Positions 39,743-48,452 of a stretch of 64,000 nucleotides of DNA are shown here, piece after piece. The DNA is taken from positions 2,108,001 to 2,172,000 of the forward strand of contig NZ_CP047130.1 in the NCBI RefSeq assembly GCF_009832865.1, in the 5' to 3' direction. Source of the DNA: Colwellia sp. 20A7. Lineage in GTDB: Bacteria; Pseudomonadota; Gammaproteobacteria; Enterobacterales; Alteromonadaceae. The notes beneath the pieces were generated by a model that did no database searches, was not told where the DNA came from, and saw only the letters and a list, made by a program, of their open reading frames with translations. A program made the translations under genes and the position numbers. Positions within the stretch are counted from its first letter, which is position 1. Each line of letters opens with the position of its first letter.

Positions 39743-40435
39743 CTATAGCTTTAACACTATGGTTGAATCAAGTTCAATGGCTGCATCTAATGCCGCTAAC
39801 ATATCTTTTCTTTCTTTTAATTTAGTACCATGATGCGCTGTCATATTTAACGTCAGCATTTGATTAGCGATAATCTTTGCCGTGGCCATTAACTGCTCTG
39901 GCTCTACTACTGTATCTAAAAAACCGGCAGGAATAGCCGCTTCTGGTGAGAATAATTCTGCATTAATCACTGAACGTGTTAAATAGTTAATTGGAATACG
40001 ATTACGCGCGACTTCGATACCCGCTTGATGCATCGTCATACCAATGGCAACTTCATTTAAGCCTATTTTAAATGCACCTAAACTGCCAACACGGTGATCG
40101 CAACTCAATAACAAAAAGGCACCTTTCGCGATTGCATGACCAGTACATGCGCCGATAATAGGGAATGGAAATGACAACATCCGACGTGATAATGTTGAAC
40201 CCGCAGTAACTAATGCTACCGCTGACTCTGAACTTTCTTTCATGGTTTTTAAGTCAAAACCACCTGAGAATATTCCCGGTTGGCCAGTTAAAATAACGAC
40301 AGCACCTGCCGATTCTGCTTGATCTAAAGCGTCATTTATTTCCACAATCACTTGAGGAGAAATAGCGTTAACCTTGCCATTTTTTAAGGTAATTGTTGCA
40401 ATTTGTTCAGTAATATCTAAATCGATTAATTCCAC
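39743..40435 (-). CDS. Enoyl-CoA hydratase/isomerase family protein
   Basis: Crotonase fold, 230 residues. Oxyanion-hole segment GQPGIFSGGFDLKTM and IGACTGHAIAKGAFLLLSCDHRVGS are clear, followed by FKIGLNEVAIGMT, whose Glu corresponds to a catalytic acid position. It is shorter than the typical 260 residues. Last gene of the minus-strand block; may serve S-type hydration, or isomerise an unsaturated intermediate. Confidence 0.9.
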   Translation of the reverse strand: MELIDLDITEQIATITLKNGKVNAISPQVIVEINDALDQAESAGAVVILTGQPGIFSGGFDLKTMKESSESAVALVTAGSTLSRRMLSFPFPIIGACTGHAIAKGAFLLLSCDHRVGSLGAFKIGLNEVAIGMTMHQAGIEVARNRIPINYLTRSVINAELFSPEAAIPAGFLDTVVEPEQLMATAKIIANQMLTLNMTAHHGTKLKERKDMLAALDAAIELDSTIVLKL

Positions 40436-40464
40436 GGTATTTCCTCGTGCTAAATAATTATAAT

Positions 40465-41073
40465 TTAACCAAAACTCGCTGCTTTTTGATAGGCAGGTCT
40501 TTGCTTCATATTTACAAGATAAGCTTTGATATGTGTTCTGTTTTCTAACAAGCTAAGGTTATCAGCAATATCTAATATAATTGTCATCATAATATCTGCT
40601 GCGCTAAAAGCACCGTCAGCAAAATAGGTACGTTGGCTTAACGTATCGTCAATATATGAAAAGTCTAGCTGTAGTTCTTTCGCAATATAACCATCAAGCG
40701 GTTTGTTACCGTCACGGGTTTCCATCGACATTAATAAGCTACAGATTATTGGTAAACTTAATGACCCTTCAGCAAAATGAAGCCATTCTAGATATTGATA
40801 GTATTGAGCGCTATCAATCTTAGGTCTTAAAGTATCATTGCTTGCTTGGTTAAGAATATATTCCATTATTGCGCCGGATTCACATAAGGTAACATCGTTA
40901 TCAACAATAATAGGAGCCTTAGCTAATGGGTGAATTTTCTTTAAACTTTCAGGCGCTAAACCTGTTTGCGAGTCTCGTTCGTGATTAACTATGTTATAGG
41001 GCATATTCAGCTCTTCTAGTAACCAAATAACGCGAGTTGAACGTGACTTATTTAAATGGTGAATCGTTATCAT
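40465..41073 (-). CDS. Glutathione S-transferase family protein
   Basis: 202 residues: thioredoxin-fold N-terminal part (MITIHHLNKSRSTRVIWLLEELNMPYN, followed by the cis-proline region KAPIIVDNDVTLCESGAIMEYIL) and an all-helical C-terminal part. The serine near residue 10 in the NKSRS motif is a likely glutathione-contacting residue. In this island it may detoxify electrophilic intermediates or act as an isomerase or dehalogenating transferase, but no specific function can be stated. Confidence 0.88.
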   Translation of the reverse strand: MITIHHLNKSRSTRVIWLLEELNMPYNIVNHERDSQTGLAPESLKKIHPLAKAPIIVDNDVTLCESGAIMEYILNQASNDTLRPKIDSAQYYQYLEWLHFAEGSLSLPIICSLLMSMETRDGNKPLDGYIAKELQLDFSYIDDTLSQRTYFADGAFSAADIMMTIILDIADNLSLLENRTHIKAYLVNMKQRPAYQKAASFG

Positions 41074-41210
41074 AATAAGGTAAGGCCTTAAATTTTGTAC
41101 AGCTTCAACATTAGAGTTGAAGCTGTAAATGGAGTAATAGAATAACAGTATAACTTAAAAAAAACTGCTTATAACTTACCGTAACAACAAGAAACTTATT
41201 GGAATTGGTA

Positions 41211-42155
41211 TTACGCAAGCTCATCAATAACATCAGCTTGATTTTTAGCTTTTTGTTGTTGTTTTAGTGCTAGCTCTACATTAACTTTCGAGCGAAAGAA
41301 TCGAACAAGTACACCTGCGGTAAACAGCATAATTAAAGTGTATATTGCTGGCGTAAATGACATTTGATAATTCGCTAATAAAGTGAGTGCCATAAACATT
41401 GATAAAGTACTATTTTGTAACCCTACCTCAATTGTAATAGACGTAGTTTGTGCGGTATTTAAGCCAAACCAACGACTCGAATAATAACCTAATGCCATGG
41501 TAGAAATATTAAGAATAAGTGACACAGGGCCGGTTGCTATAATGGCAGAAACAATAATGTCTTGCTGAATATACGTTAAAAACATGACCAATAAGGTTAA
41601 AAATAACACACCAAATCGTGATACGTGTATTTGTGAGCTATCGGCAAATTTAGGGGCAAACGCTTTAATTAACATACCAATAATAATAGGCACTATCGTT
41701 AACTTCATTAAACTTATCATGGTTGCCATCATAGGTAATTGAAATTCATTGCCTTCACCCATAAAATGCTGCAAAGATAGGTTTAACACAACAGGAATAG
41801 TAAAAACGGTGATCAAACTTGCTACCGCTGTCATGGTAACTGACAGGGCAACATCGCCTTTCGCCAAATGGGTAAACATGTTTGAGGTGGTTCCGCCTGG
41901 ACATAGCACGAGTAGCATTACACCAACGGCATATTCAGGCTCTAGTGGCATAATATTAGCTAATCCAAAACCAATCAAAGGTAAAAGTATTAGCTGATTG
42001 AGTAAACCTACGGACACTGCTTTTGGGTATTTTAATACGCGCTTAAAGTCGTTAGGAACAAGCGATAATCCCATCCCCATCATAATGAGAAATATGCAAA
42101 TAGGAACGACTTTCGTATTGACCATTGTTATTAACTCTGTGCCTTCCATATTCAT
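41211..42155 (-). CDS. Bile acid:sodium symporter (BASS) family transporter
   Basis: Inner-membrane protein of 314 residues with eight to ten hydrophobic helices. Signature segments are LVLCPGGTTSNMFTHLAKGDVALSVTMTAVASL (first sodium site region) and ITIEVGLQNSTLSMF (second crossing motif). BASS proteins move organic anions such as bile acids, pantoate or keto acids with sodium. With the TonB receptor on the other side of the island, it may bring a carboxylate across the inner membrane. The C-terminal tail is basic and lysine/glutamine-rich. Confidence 0.92.
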   Translation of the reverse strand: MNMEGTELITMVNTKVVPICIFLIMMGMGLSLVPNDFKRVLKYPKAVSVGLLNQLILLPLIGFGLANIMPLEPEYAVGVMLLVLCPGGTTSNMFTHLAKGDVALSVTMTAVASLITVFTIPVVLNLSLQHFMGEGNEFQLPMMATMISLMKLTIVPIIIGMLIKAFAPKFADSSQIHVSRFGVLFLTLLVMFLTYIQQDIIVSAIIATGPVSLILNISTMALGYYSSRWFGLNTAQTTSITIEVGLQNSTLSMFMALTLLANYQMSFTPAIYTLIMLFTAGVLVRFFRSKVNVELALKQQQKAKNQADVIDELA

Positions 42156-42199
42156 ATCTCCAATTATTAAATAGTTTATGTCTGGTGGGGTTAGTTAAC

Positions 42200-43327
42200 T
42201 CATAAAGAGATTATTTGCCCCGTATTAGCATCTGACGTTCCTGATAACACGCGTTGATAAATAGGGTTGATTTTTTCACTGTCTGTTGTGTGCTCTATCG
42301 TGATGGTGCTTTGGCAAAATTGAATATAATTGAGTAATGACAAGCCTATTTTTTGCATTACTGTATTAGTGCCCCAGTCATCTATCCGCTTTTTAAGCTG
42401 TGTCGGGGCAAAAAAGAAGGTTGGCGTAACGCCAGGTAAAGTTGATATTTTACTTAGTTCATCTGGTAATAAATCATCATGATGGGTTACGCCTATACGG
42501 CATGAATAACGTAATTGATCGCCAAAATGATAATAAATTTTTGACAAAACACTTTGGCTACCAGCCATATCAACCACAACTGATAATTGTCTCGCGTCTA
42601 AGGTGGCAATTTCGTCATAGCTAATGACTTCATCATAGCAACCTAAAGAGGCGACAAAATCACGATGAGTTGCAGAAGTAATACCAATACTCGGGACTGT
42701 TCCTCGTTGTTTAATCGCAAAGGCAAGGGCTATGCTGGTTTTACTTGAGGCACTGGTAATTAAGTATTGCGAAGCACCAAAATACTGATTGTCATCGATA
42801 AAATCATCAACCAGCCAAGAGGTAGTAAATAAACCACGAACAAGTATGTCGAAATCTTCATTTTCTACTGAATAAAAAGGGTTAGCACTTACAAGTTCAA
42901 ATACTGAATATAAAGGAGCAAGTCCTTTTCTATAGGGGCTTACATCTGAAAAACCATTTTTATTAACGTTACCTGCTAGAATTTTTACGTGGCTTGCCAT
43001 CGGCATGAAGCCCCAAACGCGTTGGCCAACGCTAATGTGCTCATTATTTGATGCAACAACGTTAGCAAATCCCATCACTGGTAATCGACCCCATTGTTTT
43101 TCACTTGTTTGTTCTGTAGGAAAAAACCGCCAATAACCTAGGCTATCACCCGCTACTCCATAACTGATGTTATTGGCGGTAAGGGCAAATTTATCGACTT
43201 TAAGCACGACTTCATTTTCACTCAGTGGCATTGCAATTGTTGATGTTGTTAAGCGTGTTGTTTGTAAATTAGCTTTTTCAACTTCAAATGTTTGAACGTT
43301 AATATCCTGCATTTTAGTACCTTGCAT
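42200..43327 (-). CDS. DUF2855 family protein, MDR-like fold
   Basis: 375 residues. N-terminal KFALTANNISYGVAGDSLGYWRFFPT is typical of DUF2855. A Rossmann-like region is visible as YLITSASSKTSIALAFAIKQRGT followed by GITSATHRDFVASLGCYDEVISYDEI, which resembles the cofactor domain of medium-chain reductases. AAGGA lies upstream of the first ATG. Function is not established; a reductase acting on the pathway substrate fits the context. Confidence 0.85.
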   Translation of the reverse strand: MQGTKMQDINVQTFEVEKANLQTTRLTTSTIAMPLSENEVVLKVDKFALTANNISYGVAGDSLGYWRFFPTEQTSEKQWGRLPVMGFANVVASNNEHISVGQRVWGFMPMASHVKILAGNVNKNGFSDVSPYRKGLAPLYSVFELVSANPFYSVENEDFDILVRGLFTTSWLVDDFIDDNQYFGASQYLITSASSKTSIALAFAIKQRGTVPSIGITSATHRDFVASLGCYDEVISYDEIATLDARQLSVVVDMAGSQSVLSKIYYHFGDQLRYSCRIGVTHHDDLLPDELSKISTLPGVTPTFFFAPTQLKKRIDDWGTNTVMQKIGLSLLNYIQFCQSTITIEHTTDSEKINPIYQRVLSGTSDANTGQIISL

Positions 43328-43433
43328 TTTAATTTCCTTAACTTTGGCTTGTCCTATTTACCTATTTACCTATTTACTATGCTTGTAGCGTTGGTAAGTT
43401 TTAGCTAGCGACAAGGGGATGTCTACGGCAATA

Positions 43434-44369
43434 TTATTCGTTAATGAAGTGGGCTATTGCGTTGTTAATTTCGGGTGATTTTTCATGCGTAAGCCAGTGC
43501 GTAGCATCACAAAAACGTTCAATACGGCAATCGGGTACATATTCTTCAATACCACTAAGGTTCTCATTGACAAAAGCTTGATCATTTTCACCCCAGAGAA
43601 TAAGTGTTGGTACATTGATTCTTATTTTTGGAATTCTCATTTTGCTTAGATCAGAGACTTGTGCGGGATTATCCTTACTTTCTTTTTCATGGTGCGAATT
43701 AGCATTAGCAGCAAGTTGTGGCATCGCACGATAATATTGCAACATACCGTTAATGGCATCAGGTTGTTGCCATGCTTGCTGGTAATGGCTAATTTCTTCG
43801 TCGGTAAAAATAGCTGAAGTTGACGCCACCAATATCTTTTCACGTAAGAATTGATAATTATTATCAGCTAATAAATGTTCAGCTCCCGCGCTGATCAATT
43901 GATGAATGTAGGCACTTTTTTCTCGTTGAATTGGATTATTGATCATTTCACGGGTAAAAGTACTTGGGTGCGCAGCATTTAAAATAATCAGTTTTTCAAT
44001 ATATTGAGGGTAGAAAGCGGCTAATGGCCAAGCTATTGCGCCGCCCCAATCATGAGCGACTAAGTAGACTTTTTTACTTGGACTGACAGCACGGATAAAC
44101 TTGGCAAAAAATTCAATTAAATTAGGTATTTCGTAAAACGAAACATCTTCAGGTTTACCACTCAAGTTATAGCCCGGTAAATCAGGCGCAATAACATGAT
44201 GATCAGTACAAAAGTAGTCGAGTTGGGCTTGCCACGTTTGCCAATATTCAGGAAAGCCATGTAAAAATAGTAAAGTAGAGCCTTCTAAAGCTTTATTTTT
44301 AGTAGGACCCGCTGACATGTAATGAATGTTAACGTCATCAATAAGTGCGAAGTTACTTTGAAGTTTCAT
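43434..44369 (-). CDS. Alpha/beta hydrolase, epoxide-hydrolase-like
   Basis: 311 residues. Oxyanion motif LHGFPEYW at 36-43, nucleophile Asp107 in AHDWGGAIAW, acid region LILWGENDQAFV, and final histidine in CDATHWLTHEK. The nucleophile is aspartate, as in epoxide hydrolases and dehalogenases. The HGFPE sequence favours epoxide hydrolase. It shares the fold but not close sequence with the dehalogenase at 38679-39587. Five bases separate it from the nitroreductase gene, so they are cotranscribed. Confidence 0.9.
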   Translation of the reverse strand: MKLQSNFALIDDVNIHYMSAGPTKNKALEGSTLLFLHGFPEYWQTWQAQLDYFCTDHHVIAPDLPGYNLSGKPEDVSFYEIPNLIEFFAKFIRAVSPSKKVYLVAHDWGGAIAWPLAAFYPQYIEKLIILNAAHPSTFTREMINNPIQREKSAYIHQLISAGAEHLLADNNYQFLREKILVASTSAIFTDEEISHYQQAWQQPDAINGMLQYYRAMPQLAANANSHHEKESKDNPAQVSDLSKMRIPKIRINVPTLILWGENDQAFVNENLSGIEEYVPDCRIERFCDATHWLTHEKSPEINNAIAHFINE

Positions 44370-44374
44370 GGTAA

Positions 44375-45037
44375 TTAATTAAAAAAAGAAACAGCATTAT
44401 TAAGTGATTCACGCTCGGTACGTGTGTTATTTACCGCAGCACTTTCGTCAGCGTAACCAAATGACATACCAAACAAAATACCGCGTTGTTCAGGTAACTT
44501 TAGTGCTTTTTTAACCGGATCTGGAAATTGCCCTAAGGCACCTTGCATACAACAAGATATCCCGTTTTCTTCGAGTAGTAATGCCAAAGTTTGTGCATAA
44601 ATGCCAAGATCAACCGCGCCCATAATGTCTAAATATTTGTCCATGGTAAAAAAGGCGGCATGAGGTGCATCAAAAAATTGCCAGTTGCGTAACATCGACA
44701 TTTGGCGTCCTTTCTTATCTTCACGACTAACACCTATTGAATTGTATAACGCATTAGCAGAGCCAAACTGACGTTCTCGATGAACGCCTTCATATTTTGC
44801 TACCCAATTAAAATCTGGGTTAGGCGCTGCACCTTTCATCACTGCAGAAACTAAATCAACTTTTAATTGGTCTTTCGTATTGCCAGAAACAACACAGGTT
44901 TGCCAAGGTTGAACATTACAATTTGAAGATGATTGTTGGGCTTGGCTAAAAATTGATTCTAATAAATCCTGTGGTACAGGTTTGTCTAAATAAGCGCGAA
45001 CAGAATAGCGTTTTTCTAATAAAGCATTTAATGACAT
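44375..45037 (-). CDS. Nitroreductase family protein
   Basis: FMN-dependent oxidoreductase of 220 residues, starting LLEKRYSVRAYLDKPVP, the usual RRS-type FMN-binding start, with SSNCNVQPWQTCVVSG and the C-terminal part GILFGMSFGYADESAAVNNTRTER. It is the first gene of the minus-strand block. Typical partners are NAD(P)H and quinones, nitro or enone compounds; physiological substrate unknown. Confidence 0.9.
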   Translation of the reverse strand: MSLNALLEKRYSVRAYLDKPVPQDLLESIFSQAQQSSSNCNVQPWQTCVVSGNTKDQLKVDLVSAVMKGAAPNPDFNWVAKYEGVHRERQFGSANALYNSIGVSREDKKGRQMSMLRNWQFFDAPHAAFFTMDKYLDIMGAVDLGIYAQTLALLLEENGISCCMQGALGQFPDPVKKALKLPEQRGILFGMSFGYADESAAVNNTRTERESLNNAVSFFN

Positions 45038-45579
45038 AAGAAAACCTTAATAATGTGTAAATTAATCACCGTTACTTTTATATGTTAAAAATAGTATTAA
45101 CAGTAACTTAAAGATAAATGTATGTAATTTAGTATCACTCATGCTAAAGCCGATATTTTTATAATGCCAATGAATAATTATCATTGTGATGTATTCATAA
45201 AACATATAGTTATCAAAATAAGCCGGATGAAAAAATAAATATCCCTTGTAGTAACGGAATAACAAGGAGGTTACCGAGAATTAGTCAAAATAATAGCGAT
45301 GCTTAATTTGCTTGAGTATACGAATAATTAATAGTTTCTTATAAGTAATATTCATTTGTTTTATATATGCAGGGTAAATTAGCATGGTTAGTAGAGTAAA
45401 GGTAACCGTGAACGTTCAGTAATCACCTTGCTACCTAAGTGCATTAACTAAGTTTGTCTGCATTGCTAGCACAAGTGGGTAAGCTAAATAGCGAGTTAAC
45501 TAATGACTGAGCATTTGAATTGGTATTGAAAATAACACTTATAAAATTTTTTGATTAAAAAATAATACGGAGAGAAAAA
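45038..45579. promoter_or_regulatory. Divergent intergenic region between nitroreductase and acyl-CoA dehydrogenase
   Basis: 542 bases with no supported gene; a 67-residue minus-strand ORF in it has no recognisable features. It contains copy C of the shared motif at 45339-45391 facing the dehydrogenase gene, then a leader of about 190 bases. Confidence 0.5.
45339..45391 (+). promoter_or_regulatory. Island promoter motif, copy C
   Basis: TTATAAGTAAT, ATTCATTTGTTTTAT and TAGCATGGTTA occur in the same order as in copies A and B; the last element is one base further away. Putative -35 TTGTTT and -10 TAGCAT are 18 bases apart. It is 190 bases before the acyl-CoA dehydrogenase start. Confidence 0.65.
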
Positions 45580-47376
45580 ATGCCTGAGTACAAAGCCCCA
45601 ATTAGAGATATTAAATTTGTAATGAACGAATTGTTAGACTGCGACACTCACTATCAACAACTAGGTTACACTGATGCCACAGAAGATATGGTGGATGCTA
45701 TTCTTACTGAAGCGGCCAAATTTACTGAACAGGTTATTGCTCCGATAAACCAAATTGGTGATCAACAAGGCTGTACGTGGAAAGAAGGGGTAGTAACAAC
45801 ACCTGATGGCTTTAAAGATGCTTATAAACAATATGTTGACGGCGGTTGGCCGACATTATCACAAAGTGTAGAGTTTGGTGGGCAAGGGTTGCCACATTCA
45901 CTTAATAGTGCCATTAGCGAAATGATGTCTTCTGCTAATCATAGTTTTGCGATGTATCCCGGTTTAAGTCATGGTGCACTTGCAACCATTGAAGCGCACG
46001 GTACTGAGATACAAAAACAACAGTTTATGCCTAAGCTTGTTGAAGGCAGCTGGACCGGCACAATGTGTTTAACCGAGCCACATTGTGGCACTGACTTAGG
46101 TATGCTTCGCACAAAAGCCGAATTAAATGACGACGGCAGTTATTCATTAACGGGCACAAAAATATTTATTTCAGCAGGTGAACATGACTTGTCTGACAAT
46201 ATTGTACATATTGTTATTGCACGTATTCCTGGCTCGCCTGAAGGCAGTAAAGGTATCTCTCTTTTTATCGTACCAAAATTCAATGTGAACGACGACGGTA
46301 CCATTGCTGATAGAAACGGCGTTAATTGTGGTTCGATCGAACACAAAATGGGTATCAACGCCAATGCTACATGTGTTATTAATTTTGATGGTGCCAAAGG
46401 TTATCTTATTGGTGAAGTAAATCGTGGTTTAAACTGCATGTTTACCTTTATGAATGCTGCACGTTTAGGTGTTTCACTTGAAGGCACGGCAGCTACTGAA
46501 GCGTCTTTTCAAGGTGCATTAGCTTATGCAAAAGACCGCTTACAAATGCGATCTATTAGTGGCGTTAAAAACCCTAATGGTCCTGCAGACCCAATAATTG
46601 TCCACCCTGATGTTCGTCGTATGCTGTTAACCCAGAAGTCTATTGCTGAAGGTGGTAGAGCGCTTGTCGGTTATTTATCACAATTAGTTGATATAACGCA
46701 TGCAGGAAAGGATAAAGCTAAAATAGCTGAAGCAGATACAACGCTTGCTTTATTAACACCTATAGCAAAAGCGCTATTAAGTGAATTAGGGTTTGAATGT
46801 ACAAGTCACGGCGTACAAATTTTTGGTGGCCATGGCTTTATAAAAGAGTGGGGTATGGAACAACTAATGCGCGATACTAAAATTAGTTGTTTATATGAAG
46901 GTACTACCGGTATTCAAGCCTTAGACTTACTTGCACGTAAAGTATTAGGCAGTAAAGGTGCGATTCTAGAACCATTTATGGTTGATATTGGCGCATTTTG
47001 TCAGGCAAATGCTGGTAATCCTGCAATGGCGCAACATATACAAGCATTAGGTGCTTACTGTAAACAATGGCAAGAAATTACGACAGACGTGGGTAAAAAA
47101 GCAATGAGCAACGCTGATGAAATTGGTGGCGCATCGGTAGATTACTTAATGTTTGCTGGTTATGTAACCTTAGCTTATTTCTGGGCGAAAATGGCAGCAG
47201 TAGCTCACAGTAAATTAGAAAGTGCTGGTGAAGATAACGCTTTTTATGAAACAAAACTTCAAACCGCAGATTTTTACTTTAAACGTATATTGCCGCGCGC
47301 TCAAGGACACGCAGCTTGTATTGCAGGTGGTGTTGACTCAATGATGGCAATACCAAGTGAAAACTTCGCCTTTTAA
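45580..47376 (+). CDS. Large acyl-CoA dehydrogenase (about 600-residue type)
   Basis: 598-residue relative of the enzyme at 31002-32807, with MCLTEPHCGTDLGMLRTKAE, KIFISAGEHDLSDNIVHIVIARIPGSPEGSKGISLFIVPK, and the catalytic glutamate in LYEGTTGIQALDLLARKVLG, then a C-terminal helical domain. The first residues (MPEYKAPIRDIKFVMNELLDC) match a common AcdA/DmdC-type N-terminus. ACGGAGAG precedes the ATG. It stands alone, controlled by copy C of the island promoter motif. Confidence 0.93.
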   Translation: MPEYKAPIRDIKFVMNELLDCDTHYQQLGYTDATEDMVDAILTEAAKFTEQVIAPINQIGDQQGCTWKEGVVTTPDGFKDAYKQYVDGGWPTLSQSVEFGGQGLPHSLNSAISEMMSSANHSFAMYPGLSHGALATIEAHGTEIQKQQFMPKLVEGSWTGTMCLTEPHCGTDLGMLRTKAELNDDGSYSLTGTKIFISAGEHDLSDNIVHIVIARIPGSPEGSKGISLFIVPKFNVNDDGTIADRNGVNCGSIEHKMGINANATCVINFDGAKGYLIGEVNRGLNCMFTFMNAARLGVSLEGTAATEASFQGALAYAKDRLQMRSISGVKNPNGPADPIIVHPDVRRMLLTQKSIAEGGRALVGYLSQLVDITHAGKDKAKIAEADTTLALLTPIAKALLSELGFECTSHGVQIFGGHGFIKEWGMEQLMRDTKISCLYEGTTGIQALDLLARKVLGSKGAILEPFMVDIGAFCQANAGNPAMAQHIQALGAYCKQWQEITTDVGKKAMSNADEIGGASVDYLMFAGYVTLAYFWAKMAAVAHSKLESAGEDNAFYETKLQTADFYFKRILPRAQGHAACIAGGVDSMMAIPSENFAF

Positions 47377-47831
47377 ATATTATTAACGCAACGTTAGCGT
47401 CAGTAATATTTTAATGGTTAAATTTCATAAGCACAGCAATATAAAATAGTAATACAAAGTAGTAACTAATGTTGGGTCATAGCGTTGGTTACTATTTTTA
47501 TTTTTTATAAACAATGTAATTTAGTTTAATTAGCCTGAACTCAGGTTAATTATTCCCAATAAAGAGATAATACCGAAAAAGCATAATTTAATAATGAAGC
47601 CTAAATATTACCGAAAGTAATAAAAGGGTGCATAAACGAAAATATAAACATAAATAAAAATGCCTGAAATATGAACAAAGTACGAGAGAGTGATTGATTT
47701 TTGATGATTAATTCAGCACTTAGTCAAAATAAAGTGAAAAAATGCAAAATAAGCGAAATTAGCACTTTACAAGAGCGTAACGAAACTTTAATATTCGCCT
47801 CGTTCTGAAGCAGCAATGCTTTTTAACTTCA
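47377..47831. other. Spacer before tRNA-Ser
   Basis: 455 A/T-rich bases without a gene, terminator or repeat that I could support. The tRNA promoter must lie near 47780-47815. Confidence 0.4.
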
Positions 47832-47922
47832 GGTGAGATGGCTGAGTGGTCGAAAGCACCGGTCTTGAAAACCGGCAAGGGTTTGTAGCCCTTCTAGAGT
47901 TCAAATCTCTATCTCACCGCCA
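47832..47922 (+). tRNA. tRNA-Ser(TGA)
   Basis: 91 bases, including encoded CCA. Acceptor strands GGTGAGA and TCTCACC pair; the anticodon arm CCGGTCTTGAAAACCGG carries anticodon TGA (UGA), reading UCA. The long variable arm (AAGGGTTTGTAGCCCTT) is of the serine type, and the T arm contains AGAGTTCAAATCTCT. The terminator-like palindrome following it (about 47933-47962) ends in a run of eight T. Confidence 0.97.
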
Positions 47923-48169
47923 CATTCTAAAAAACCGTTATATTAATTTATAGCGGTTTTTTTTCGTCTGGAGTTTGTTAAATACAACTCCGTGGTTTGT
48001 AGCGCTGCATCTTCGAGTAGAGTTCAAATCGCTATTTTCACCGCCACATTTTAAGAAACCGCTATATTAATTTATAGCGGTTTTTTTCGTCTGGAGATTG
48101 TTAAATATAAACCCGAGGTTTGTAGCGCTGTATCTTCGAGTAGAGTACAAATCGCTATTTTCACCGCCA
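47923..48169 (+). repeat. Two tandem decayed copies of the tRNA-Ser 3' part with terminators
   Basis: Two units of 124 and 123 bases (47923-48046, 48047-48169) follow the tRNA. Each begins with an A/T-rich hairpin (AACCGCTATA facing TATAGCGGTT, plus T run) and ends with a degenerate version of the tRNA-Ser variable arm, T arm and acceptor 3' end, finishing in CACCGCCA. The units are about 90 percent alike. They look like remnants of tRNA gene duplication, or of repeated integration at the tRNA 3' end. No intact second tRNA is present because the 5' halves are missing. Confidence 0.85.
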
Positions 48170-48178
48170 CATTTAGAA

Positions 48179-48210
48179 AACCCGTTAATCGAAAGATTAA
48201 CGGGTTTTTT
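48179..48210 (+). terminator. Strong hairpin before the transposon end
   Basis: 12-bp perfect stem (AACCCGTTAATC with GATTAACGGGTT), loop GAAA, then T6. It is the last element before the Tn3-family left end. Confidence 0.8.
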
Positions 48211-48217
48211 GCTTTTA

Positions 48218-48249
48218 GGGGTTTTGTGCCCATCCCCTCGAAATTGCTA
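48218..48249 (+). repeat. Left terminal inverted repeat of the Tn3-family transposon
   Basis: Starts GGGGTTTTGTGCCCATCCCC and continues TCGAAATTGCTA; exact reverse complement of 60409-60440. Confidence 0.95.
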
Positions 48250-48452
48250 ATAGGGTGTATTTCAAGCAATTGTGATTATTTCACTGGAAAAAATCAAACA
48301 CAAATAAATCAGTACCGGTACAAACTTTTCTATGCCATTGGGGCAAAGCTCCATAGGTTTGATGGCAACTTCGTGCTCTAAGCCGGTGAATGTTAGAGTT
48401 TAATTCAGAACACATCTTTTCTAATAACCTAAAATAAATCACCTTACCTTAT
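48250..48452. other. Noncoding left part of the transposon
   Basis: About 200 bases just inside the left repeat. No gene, site or further repeat was seen. Confidence 0.4.

Noticed and set aside
45062..45265. 67-residue minus-strand ORF between nitroreductase and acyl-CoA dehydrogenase
   Set aside because: Low-complexity, A/T-driven sequence without family features, in a region occupied by promoter motif C.
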